DNA of 7,072 nucleotides, taken from contig JACMLK010000134.1 in the NCBI GenBank assembly GCA_014379665.1, forward strand, positions 1 through 7,072, written 5' to 3'. Position numbers and translations under genes: made by a program. This DNA is from Saprospiraceae bacterium. GTDB lineage: Bacteria; Bacteroidota; Bacteroidia; Chitinophagales; Saprospiraceae. Below, piece after piece: positions 1 to 4,690 of this stretch (within the stretch, counting starts at the first letter, position 1; the number at the start of each line of letters is the position of its first letter). A model generated the notes under the pieces. It did no database searches, had not been told where the DNA came from, and saw nothing but the letters and a program-made list of their open reading frames with translations.

Positions 1-668
1 TAACGAAATATTTTGGCAACTGGAAATCGCCTTCCAAATACGAAAGGATCACAGATCCATATATGGCCATCAAACCTGTTGATGAAAACATCAACACCCC
101 TGATAAACCTAATGCGATGTTTTTTGCGTCTTTACCGCTTCAGATAAATGACAGCCACCCTGACTACGCGGCCATGGTAATAGGCAATTTTATGATAGGC
201 GGAGGATTTCTTAATTCAAGACTTGCGACCAGGATACGTCAGAAAGAAGGTCTCAGTTATGGTGTGGGATCATGGTTTCAGGCAAGTAGTCAGGATGACT
301 CAGGAAATTTTGGCGCCTATGCTATTTATGCTCCGGAAAATAGAGATAAGGTTCAAAAAGCATTTCAGGAGGAGATCTCGAAAGTGAAAACAGAAGGATT
401 TACTCAGTCAGAACTGGATGCAGCACGTTCCGGATGGATACAGGGTCAGGTAGTGAACAGAGCACAGGACAGAGCATTATTGGGTAAACTTGCCAATAAT
501 CTGAGACTGGATCGTGATATGAACTGGGACAAAGCACTTGAAGAGAAAATCATGAAACTAAGTGTCGCAGATATTAATAAGGCCATGTCCACCTATCTGG
601 ATCCTTCAAAAATGGTATATGTAAAAGCGGGTGATTTTGAGAAAGCTTTTAAAGAAGTGAAACCGTAG
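1..668 (+). CDS. M16-family (insulinase-like) zinc peptidase, C-terminal part, 5'-truncated by the window
   Basis: This is the last 221 codons of a metallopeptidase of the M16 (pitrilysin/insulinase) family. The frame is open from nt 3 to the TAG at 666-668. The ATG at nt 63 is internal, because the residues before it (KYFGNWKSPSKYE) continue the same fold without a break. Visible hallmarks are the stretch IGGGFLNSRLATRIR followed by KEGLSYGVGSWF (about nt 195-272). In M16 proteins this part of the non-catalytic C-terminal domain carries a conserved Arg and Tyr that help hold the substrate. A helical segment rich in Glu and Lys follows, with FTQSELDAARSGWIQG, and then a final strand (MVYVKAGDF). 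The catalytic HxxEH motif belongs to an N-terminal domain and would lie before the window, so activity cannot be judged. Members of this type in Bacteroidota are often exported or periplasmic, but no signal peptide is in view. Family call is confident; substrate is unknown. Confidence 0.9.
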   Translation, partial: TKYFGNWKSPSKYERITDPYMAIKPVDENINTPDKPNAMFFASLPLQINDSHPDYAAMVIGNFMIGGGFLNSRLATRIRQKEGLSYGVGSWFQASSQDDSGNFGAYAIYAPENRDKVQKAFQEEISKVKTEGFTQSELDAARSGWIQGQVVNRAQDRALLGKLANNLRLDRDMNWDKALEEKIMKLSVADINKAMSTYLDPSKMVYVKAGDFEKAFKEVKP

Positions 669-689
669 GTATATATTTATATTGATAAT

Positions 690-727
690 AAAAATGACTC
701 TTTGAATTTATTCAGGGAGCCATTTTT
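690..727 (+). terminator. Rho-independent terminator of the M16 peptidase gene
   Basis: An 11-nt arm (690-700, AAAAATGACTC) pairs with 717-727 (GAGCCATTTTT) with a single A/C mismatch. The distal arm ends in a run of five T. It lies 21 nt after the stop codon. The A-rich left arm and T-rich right arm would also let it work on the opposite strand. Confidence 0.65.
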
Positions 728-766
728 GTTTAAGTATGTTTTGCCATATGCTAAGACAAATAAAAA

Positions 767-796
767 AGGCAGTTATGAATTACATCATAACTGCCT
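767..796 (-). terminator. Rho-independent terminator of tRNA-Val (and of gcvT read-through)
   Basis: This is a perfect 12-bp stem (767-778 with 785-796) around a 6-nt loop. On the minus strand it is followed directly by a run of six T. It starts 11 nt after the 3' end of tRNA-Val, so it most likely ends that transcript and any read-through from gcvT. Confidence 0.85.
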
Positions 797-807
797 GATC
801 ATCAGAG

Positions 808-882
808 TGGGAGATGAGGGGCTCGAACCCCCGACCCCCTCGGTGTAAACGAGGTGCTCTGAACCAACTGAGCTAATCTCCC
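808..882 (-). tRNA. tRNA-Val, anticodon UAC
   Basis: On the minus strand the 7-bp acceptor stem GGGAGAT/ATCTCCC closes a complete cloverleaf. It has a D arm beginning TAGCTCAGTTGG, an anticodon stem CCTCG/CGAGG with loop TTTACAC (anticodon TAC), and a T arm with GTTCGAGC. The discriminator base is A. The CCA end is not encoded (the next bases are CTC), so it must be added enzymatically. It lies 91 bp downstream of gcvT on the same strand and has its own promoter. Confidence 0.96.
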
Positions 883-903
883 TGTAATTCTTCAAAAACG
901 ACG

Positions 904-933
904 CAAAGATAGGATTCTTCTTTATTTCTGCAA
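904..933 (-). promoter_or_regulatory. Bacteroidota-type promoter of tRNA-Val
   Basis: On the minus strand a TTG (931-933, within TTTG) is followed after exactly 19 bp by TATCTTTG (904-911), which fits the Bacteroidota consensus TTG-N19-TAnnTTTG. The -7 box is 21 nt from the mature tRNA 5' end, giving a leader of roughly 15 nt. Confidence 0.8.
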
Positions 934-973
934 ATTTTAGCGCTTCAATTTAAAATTATTTTGCAGTGACCTT

Positions 974-2080
974 CTATAAGAATGGAGTAGCCGTGACGAT
1001 TGCTTCCAGATTTTTCTTACCTACCTGGACAAATATTTTACTCCCCGGTGCAGCATATCCAATTGAAACGTATCCCATCCCTATCGGAACATCCAGACTT
1101 GGTGATTGTGTACCGGAGGTAACAACCCCAATTTCATTTTCATCCTGATCAAAGATGATATATCCGTGTCTTGGTACTCTTCTTTCCTGCATAGTAAATC
1201 CTACCAATTTTCTGGTTAACCCGGATATCTTTTGTTTCTGCATCAAATCCTGCCCATTGAATGGGTGGCTTTTCTTTAATTTTGTAATCCATCCCAAGCC
1301 GGCTTCAAGCGGGGATGTCGTATCGTCAATATCATTTCCATACAGGCAAAATCCTTTTTCAAGTCTTAGGGTATCCCGGGCTCCCAGACCACATGGTTTT
1401 ATGCCAAATTCCTTTCCTGCATCAAAAACTGCATTCCATAAAGATGTTGTATTTTCATTAGCGACATACAATTCAAATCCTCCGCTACCGGTATATCCTG
1501 TGGCTGAGATAAGTACATTGTCTATACCTGCTATTGTACCTTTGGTAAATGAATAATATTTAATACTGCTCAGATCAATGTTGGTTAATTTCTGAAGCAC
1601 TTCCACCGCTTTTGGGCCCTGAACCGCAATAAGCCCGGACTTATCTGATATATTGATCATTTTGGCCTCATAATGATTATTTGCAGAGATCCAGTTCCAG
1701 TCCTTCTCAATATTTGAAGCATTGACCACCAGCATAAAAGACTTTTCTCCTTCACTACAAGCTTCTTCTGTAAGCCTGTACACCAGTAAATCATCTACAA
1801 TACCGCCTTCCCCATTGGGCATACAACTATACTGAGCTTCACCTATCTCCAGTTGGGAAGCATCATTGCTGGTGACGTGTTGTACGAGATCCAATGCCTG
1901 TTTGCCTCTTATGATAAATTCACCCATATGGGAGACATCAAATACACCCACACCATTTCTTACGGTATGGTGCTCATCCGTAATTGTAGTATATGAAATA
2001 GGCATATTATAACCTGCAAATTCAGCCATTTTAGCTCCAAGCGCTATATGTAGATGTGTAATGGGTGTATTTAATATCAC
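974..2080 (-). CDS. gcvT: Aminomethyltransferase, T-protein of the glycine cleavage system
   Basis: GcvT takes the aminomethyl group carried on lipoyl-GcvH, releases ammonia and transfers the one-carbon unit to tetrahydrofolate, giving 5,10-methylene-THF. It acts in the cytosol. With the GTG start at 2080 the protein has 368 residues, normal for the family, and begins [20 protein letters not shown] after the start, which matches the usual GcvT N-terminus. Family motifs are [11 protein letters not shown] (about 45-55), [10 protein letters not shown] with the conserved folate-site Asp pair (about 93-102), [11 protein letters not shown] (195-205), [11 protein letters not shown] (231-241) and SPLEAGLGW (256-264). 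GYTG is normally followed by an acidic residue, here Ser-Gly. An in-frame TTG at 2134 would add 18 residues, but these are encoded by the neighbouring repeat element and are not GcvT-like. No ATG lies between that point and the conserved core, so GTG is the best start, though not certain. The genes for GcvH and GcvP are not in the window. Confidence 0.93.
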   Translation of the reverse strand: MILNTPITHLHIALGAKMAEFAGYNMPISYTTITDEHHTVRNGVGVFDVSHMGEFIIRGKQALDLVQHVTSNDASQLEIGEAQYSCMPNGEGGIVDDLLVYRLTEEACSEGEKSFMLVVNASNIEKDWNWISANNHYEAKMINISDKSGLIAVQGPKAVEVLQKLTNIDLSSIKYYSFTKGTIAGIDNVLISATGYTGSGGFELYVANENTTSLWNAVFDAGKEFGIKPCGLGARDTLRLEKGFCLYGNDIDDTTSPLEAGLGWITKLKKSHPFNGQDLMQKQKISGLTRKLVGFTMQERRVPRHGYIIFDQDENEIGVVTSGTQSPSLDVPIGMGYVSIGYAAPGSKIFVQVGKKNLEAIVTATPFL

Positions 2081-2100
2081 TGATTTTATTTTTATAATTA

Positions 2101-2262
2101 AGAGTATGTTTAAAATTCCATCATTTGGCTGCAAGCGGCAATTTTTATTTTATCCTGCGTTATATTTTTTCGCCGTAGCTTCTGGCTACGACTGCAAAAC
2201 AAGCCTTGTCTAAAATTAAAATTGATCGCTTTCGCTCAAACATGAAAATTCAAACATACTCT
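2101..2262. repeat. Nested palindromic repeat element, full-length copy (A)
   Basis: The element is bounded by imperfect terminal inverted repeats: 2101-2119 and 2244-2262 match at 16 of 19 positions, with the outer 11 (AGAGTATGTTT) identical. Inside is a second inverted pair, 2140-2152 with 2211-2223 (12 of 13). At the centre is a small hairpin, CGTAGC (2174-2179) with GCTACG (2185-2190). A short palindrome ACAAGCCTTGT lies at 2199-2209. The whole unit could therefore fold as one long hairpin in DNA or RNA. No ORF is supported, so this is a non-autonomous, MITE- or REP-like element. It recurs in shortened form at 3653-3723, and its left end recurs at 2284-2323. It sits in the leader of gcvT, 20 bp before the chosen start codon. 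The family is not one I can name. Confidence 0.75.
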
Positions 2263-2271
2263 AAAGATGCT

Positions 2272-2279
2272 CAAAGATA
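2272..2279 (-). promoter_or_regulatory. Candidate -7 box of the gcvT promoter
   Basis: The minus strand reads TATCTTTG, identical to the -7 boxes of tRNA-Val and the sigma factor gene in this window. No TTG is present at the expected -33 position, where the sequence belongs to the partial repeat copy, so this promoter may be weakened. The box is 9 nt from the end of repeat A. With the repeat removed, it would be 29 nt from the gcvT start codon. Confidence 0.5.
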
Positions 2280-2283
2280 ATAA

Positions 2284-2323
2284 AGAGAATGTTTAAAATT
2301 CCATTATTTGTCTGCAAAGTCGG
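2284..2323. repeat. Partial copy (B) of the palindromic repeat, left end only
   Basis: The sequence AGAGAATGTTTAAAATTCC, followed by CATTATTTGTCTGCAAAGTCGG, closely matches the left 40 bp of copies A and C. After that the similarity stops and no right end is recognisable before the hsp20 control region. It is probably a decayed or truncated copy, separated from copy A by only 21 bp. Confidence 0.6.
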
Positions 2324-2398
2324 AAATAAATTATTGAGAATATTCTAGTGCTCTGTCCAGAAAAAGAAGTTAAAATAAATGGCATTTTTCTAATAATG

Positions 2399-2442
2399 CG
2401 CCATAATGGCGTATTTATTTTAGAATTTGCGCCATAATGGCA
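2399..2442. promoter_or_regulatory. Two palindromic operator/enhancer-like sites upstream of the hsp20 pair
   Basis: CGCCATAATGGCG (2399-2411) is a perfect palindrome about a central A. CGCCATAATGGCA (2430-2442) differs at one end base. Their centres (2405 and 2436) are 31 bp apart, about three helical turns, so bound dimers would face the same side of the DNA. A half-site ATGGC also lies at 2379-2383. The pair is about 50-80 bp upstream of the sigma-54-like element, a usual place for binding sites of an activator protein. The binding protein is unknown. Confidence 0.6.
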
Positions 2443-2486
2443 TATGTCTTTATTGTTTTATGTCAAATTTAGTGTCATTCTTGGGA

Positions 2487-2502
2487 TGGAACAAAACTTG
2501 TA
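2487..2502 (+). promoter_or_regulatory. Sigma-54-like -24/-12 element before hsp20
   Basis: TGGAACAAAACTTGTA aligns with the RpoN consensus TGGCACGNNNNTTGCW with exact spacing: TGG at -24 and TTG at -12 are intact, while the C after TTG is T. Transcription would start near 2512, leaving a leader of about 39 nt. No TAnnTTTG box is present in the region. TATAAT occurs at 2501-2506 but is only 14 bp from TTGGGA, too close for a standard promoter. This is inference from one match. Confidence 0.4.
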
Positions 2503-2550
2503 TAATCTCAATTGTAATTTTTATTATCTAAAACTTAAATTTTAAAACAA

Positions 2551-2982
2551 ATGATACATATCGCTTGCAAACCCGGACATTCTAAAATAAACAATGAATT
2601 CAACAGAATTTTTGGTGATGTGATTCACAGGCCGGTAGGAGATATTCTCAATGAAAAAATCATAACCAAAACGCGTGCATTGGCTAATATTATGGACTAT
2701 ACTGATAGGTTTGTTATAAGTTTATCAATACCGGGCTTTTCTAAAGAGCATATATCCATTAAAGTAGAAGACAAAAAATTGATTGTAAACGGACTTAAGG
2801 AAGAAACCAAAGAGACTAAATTTCACTTAAAAGAATTCCAAATGTCGGATTTTTCAAGAAGTTTTATACTGCCTGATGAAACAGATACAGACCATATTGA
2901 TGCTACATTTACCAATGGAATTTTGAATATCACTATTCTAAAAACTGAAAAATTGCAACCTAAGAACATTACCGTTAAGTAA
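2551..2982 (+). CDS. Small heat-shock protein, Hsp20/alpha-crystallin family (first of tandem pair)
   Basis: This 143-residue protein is an ATP-independent cytosolic holdase that binds unfolding proteins and keeps them refoldable. Residues 1-44 form the variable N-terminal arm (EFNRIFGDV is a typical early helix). The alpha-crystallin domain runs from about 45 to 131, with DRFVISLSIPGFSKEHISIKV, then FSRSFILPDETDTDHIDATF, and the conserved end motif NGILNITI (122-129). The C-terminal tail has ITV (140-142), corresponding to the I-x-I/V oligomerisation motif. The ATG at 2551 gives the normal length and follows an A-rich leader. The second hsp20 gene begins 36 bp after its stop, with no terminator between, so the two are probably cotranscribed. 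Upstream are two palindromic sites and a sigma-54-like element. Function as a chaperone is inferred from the family. Confidence 0.95.
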   Translation: MIHIACKPGHSKINNEFNRIFGDVIHRPVGDILNEKIITKTRALANIMDYTDRFVISLSIPGFSKEHISIKVEDKKLIVNGLKEETKETKFHLKEFQMSDFSRSFILPDETDTDHIDATFTNGILNITILKTEKLQPKNITVK

Positions 2983-3018
2983 TAAATGATTATTTGTTAA
3001 CCTTTAAATTCTAATATC

Positions 3019-3462
3019 ATGAACGTAGTAAAAGTTAATCCATTTTTGCAGGGTAAATCATTTACCAATATCATTGATGATGTTTTCAACAGGAGTATTT
3101 CGGACTTGGTCGGGTCAGATTATGCTGTTACAAATCCTTCCGTAAATATCACAGAACAAAACGATAGTTTCACTTTGGATCTGGCTGCTCCCGGTCTGGA
3201 AAAAAAAGATTTTAATATTTCAATTGAAAAAGGGCAACTTATCATCTCTGCTTCCAAAGAGAATAAGAGTGAAGAGAATCAAGTCGGCAAATGGGCCCGT
3301 AAAGAGTTTAATTTTGAATCCTTCAGAAGAACTTTTCACTTATCTGATCTCATTAATACCGATCATATCACTGCTGAATATCAAAATGGCATACTCTCAG
3401 TGATACTACCTAAAAAGGAAGATGCCAAAGAAAAAGCATCAAAAACTATAGAAATTAAATAA
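3019..3462 (+). CDS. Small heat-shock protein, Hsp20/alpha-crystallin family (second of tandem pair)
   Basis: This 147-residue protein of the same family as its upstream neighbour has a clearly different sequence, so the pair is an old duplication or two distinct subtypes. The N-terminal arm (about 1-37) includes FTNIIDDVFNRSISDLVGSD, typical of Bacteroidota Hsp20. The alpha-crystallin domain spans about 38-131, with PSVNITEQNDSFTLDLAAPG, FRRTFHLSDLINTDHITAEY and NGILSVILPKK. The tail ends in TIEIK, a clear I-x-I motif (144-146) that docks into a neighbouring subunit in Hsp20 oligomers. It is more canonical than the first gene, which may suggest mixed oligomers, but that is inference. A strong hairpin follows 35 bp after the stop. 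Confidence 0.96.
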   Translation: MNVVKVNPFLQGKSFTNIIDDVFNRSISDLVGSDYAVTNPSVNITEQNDSFTLDLAAPGLEKKDFNISIEKGQLIISASKENKSEENQVGKWARKEFNFESFRRTFHLSDLINTDHITAEYQNGILSVILPKKEDAKEKASKTIEIK

Positions 3463-3497
3463 AATCGGGGGATTTTATCAATACTGAGTTTTGCAAA

Positions 3498-3523
3498 GTA
3501 TCCGGCCGAAAGTGGTCGGATAC
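3498..3523. terminator. Hairpin terminator between the hsp20 pair and tRNA-Leu, possibly bidirectional
   Basis: A 10-bp stem (3498-3507, GTATCCGGCC, with 3514-3523, GGTCGGATAC, one G-U pair) encloses a 6-nt loop. On the plus strand it is followed by ATTTGTATT, and on the minus strand by TTTGC, so the T tracts are short in both directions. Its place between two converging units suggests it serves both. A weaker 6-bp stem, AAAATC/GATTTT, lies at 3461-3476. Confidence 0.6.
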
Positions 3524-3556
3524 ATTTGTATTATAATGCGTATTTGATCAATAGAT

Positions 3557-3641
3557 TGGTGCCGAAGGCGGGACTCGAACCCGCACAACTTGCGTCATAC
3601 GCCTCTGAAACGTACGTGTCTACCAGTTTCACCACTTCGGC
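3557..3641 (-). tRNA. tRNA-Leu, anticodon CAG
   Basis: On the minus strand the acceptor stem GCCGAAG/CTTCGGC closes a class II tRNA with a long variable arm. The D arm has GTGAAACTGGTAGACAC, the anticodon stem is TACGT/GCGTA with loop TTCAGAG (anticodon CAG, reading CUG), and the T arm is GCGGG-TTCGAGT-CCCGC. The discriminator A is followed by an encoded CCA (3557-3559), unlike tRNA-Val in the same window. The gene is 85 nt long including CCA. Confidence 0.95.
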
Positions 3642-3652
3642 TATTGAAAATT

Positions 3653-3723
3653 ATGTTTAAAATTCCATCATTCGTCTGCAAGCGGCATTTTCGCTCAAAC
3701 ATGAAAATTTAAGCACTCTCTAA
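3653..3723. repeat. Internally deleted copy (C) of the palindromic repeat
   Basis: It matches copy A at both ends: ATGTTTAAAATTCCATCATT and CTGCAAGCGGCA on the left, and TTTCGCTCAAACATGAAAATT and CTCTAAA on the right. About 98 bp of the middle is missing. The two ends can still pair (ATGTTTAAAATTCCAT with ATGAAAATTTAAGCA, imperfect), with AGCG/CGCT near the tip, so it is a compact hairpin. It lies immediately upstream of tRNA-Leu, inside the probable tRNA leader. It has the same orientation as copy A. Confidence 0.7.
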
Positions 3724-3730
3724 ATGCGTG

Positions 3731-3738
3731 CAAATTTA
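3731..3738 (-). promoter_or_regulatory. Candidate -7 box of tRNA-Leu
   Basis: The minus strand reads TAAATTTG, matching TAnnTTTG, but no TTG is found at -33. It is 89 nt from the tRNA 5' end. If repeat C is taken out, the distance drops to about 18 nt, close to the 21 nt seen for tRNA-Val. This supports both the promoter call and an insertion. Confidence 0.4.
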
Positions 3739-3800
3739 TAGATTAAATCCATTAAAAAAAGTCTTTGTGAAAGAATGTCAATTATTTTTATCAGAAACTA

Positions 3801-3830
3801 TTGACTTATTGTTAAAGAACATTATCTTTG
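3801..3830 (+). promoter_or_regulatory. Bacteroidota-type promoter of the sigma factor gene
   Basis: TTG (3801-3803), a 19-bp spacer and TATCTTTG (3823-3830) match the Bacteroidota primary-sigma consensus exactly. Transcription would start near 3836, leaving a leader of about 100 nt before the ATG at 3937. Confidence 0.82.
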
Positions 3831-3936
3831 CGTTTGTATTATTCATCATATTATTAACATCAGTCAAAATTAAGCGCATATAGAGTATATATCTACACTA
3901 AAATAAGAAAATTTATTTAACCCAAAATGTGTAGTT

Positions 3937-4515
3937 ATGCAGCTTAAGATGTTAAACGATCAGGAATTGATTTCGCACTACCTTACCGGAAATCAACCAG
4001 CTTTTGAAGTTTTATTAAAAAGACATAAAGATAAGATTTATACATCTATCTATTTGTTTGTTAAGGATACAGAATTAGCAGAAGATATATTCCAGGAAGT
4101 TTTTATAAAAATTGTAGATACCCTTCGTAAGGATAGATACAATAATGAGGGCAAGTTTTTGCAGTGGGCTATGCGTATAGCCTATAATATGTGTGTGGAC
4201 CATTTCAGGAGATCAAAAAGAATGTCTAAAGTTTCTACCACTGAGTCGTTTGACATATTTAATGTCATCGAATGCAGGGATGATAATATGGAAGGTGCTA
4301 TTATTAAAAGTCAGATTCACACCAGGTTAAGAGACGTAATAGACCTATTACCAGATGAACAAAGAGAAGTAGTCATCTTAAGACATTATGCGGATATGAG
4401 TTTTAAAGAAATTTCGCAAATGACAAGGGTCAGTATTAACACTTCACTCGGCCGGATGAGATATGCACTTATCAATCTCAGAAAATTGGTACACGAAAAT
4501 GAAATGGTTATATAA
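3937..4515 (+). CDS. RNA polymerase sigma factor, sigma-70 family, ECF-like
   Basis: This 192-residue sigma factor has only regions 2 and 4, the layout of extracytoplasmic-function (ECF) sigmas, which direct RNA polymerase to alternative promoters. Region 2 spans about 20-96: AFEVLLKRHKDKIYTSIYLF, DTELAEDIFQEVFIKI (2.1-2.2, core binding) and FLQWAMRIAYNMCVDHFRRSKR (2.3-2.4, promoter melting and -10 reading). After a linker, region 4 spans about 130-186: LPDEQREVVILRHYADMSFKEIS, then a helix-turn-helix ending in SLGRMRYALINLRKL. The ATG at 3937 is used; a second Met four residues later (3949) is possible. It is expressed from its own vegetative-type promoter and followed by a terminator. No anti-sigma gene adjoins it, so its control is not visible here. 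Its regulon is unknown. Confidence 0.93.
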   Translation: MQLKMLNDQELISHYLTGNQPAFEVLLKRHKDKIYTSIYLFVKDTELAEDIFQEVFIKIVDTLRKDRYNNEGKFLQWAMRIAYNMCVDHFRRSKRMSKVSTTESFDIFNVIECRDDNMEGAIIKSQIHTRLRDVIDLLPDEQREVVILRHYADMSFKEISQMTRVSINTSLGRMRYALINLRKLVHENEMVI

Positions 4516-4625
4516 TATGTTTAGATTTCAGTTTAGAGAGTTAAGTAAATAAATTTTATTAAAACAACAACCTGAACAAAGGCTTTTGAAATCCTGATTT
4601 CATTGTTTGGTGTTTTAAATTGATT

Positions 4626-4660
4626 AAAAAGGTGTGATGATATATTGCACCTTTTTTTTT
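4626..4660 (+). terminator. Rho-independent terminator after the sigma factor gene
   Basis: A 9-bp stem (AAAAAGGTG 4626-4634 with CACCTTTTT 4648-4656), extendable by G-U pairs, is followed by a T-rich tract: nine T from 4652, then ATTTTT. It lies 110 nt past the sigma gene stop and ends only about 30 bp before the next gene. That gene must then have its own promoter or depend on read-through; I see no consensus promoter in the remaining gap. Confidence 0.8.
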
Positions 4661-4690
4661 ATTTTTATTCCTTTATAAGCAAATCTATTC

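Larger units (their letters stand above)
2081..2550. other. 470-bp gene-free region between gcvT and the hsp20 pair
   Basis: This divergent intergenic region holds the 162-bp palindromic repeat (2101-2262), a -7 box for gcvT (2272-2279), a partial repeat copy (2284-2323), two palindromic 13-mers (2399-2442) and a sigma-54-like element (2487-2502). The stretch 2324-2378 shows nothing I can interpret beyond a 10-bp palindrome AGAATATTCT at 2337-2346. No coding sequence is supported here. Confidence 0.7.
3642..3936. other. 295-bp divergent intergenic region between tRNA-Leu and the sigma factor gene
   Basis: It holds the shortened palindromic repeat copy C, a candidate minus-strand -7 box for tRNA-Leu, and a strong plus-strand promoter for the sigma factor gene. 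The leader from about 3837 to 3936 is roughly 100 nt long, very A/T-rich, and shows no convincing riboswitch, hairpin or short ORF. Confidence 0.6.

Noticed and set aside
930..964. Possible gcvT terminator just after its stop codon on the minus strand
   Set aside because: The inverted repeat has a 3-nt bulge and only A/T-rich pairing, and overlaps the tRNA-Val -33 box; chance similarity is likely.
966..1148. Plus-strand open frame of 60 codons opposite gcvT
   Set aside because: It is a shadow of the minus-strand gcvT frame, with no family resemblance and no upstream signals.
1155..1556. Plus-strand open frame of 133 codons opposite gcvT
   Set aside because: It lies wholly within gcvT, whose motifs are clear on the other strand; the translated composition (many Pro, Cys, Ser) is not protein-like.
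2337..2346. AGAATATTCT palindrome resembling a eukaryotic heat-shock element
   Set aside because: That element belongs to eukaryotic HSF; a 10-bp AT-rich palindrome is expected by chance here.
2501..2506. TATAAT as a standard -10 box for hsp20
   Set aside because: The nearest TTGGGA is only 14 bp upstream, and Bacteroidota promoters use TAnnTTTG instead.
4515..4550. TATGTTTAGATTTC resembling the repeat's left end
   Set aside because: Only about 10 scattered matches and no following repeat sequence; not enough to call a fourth copy.
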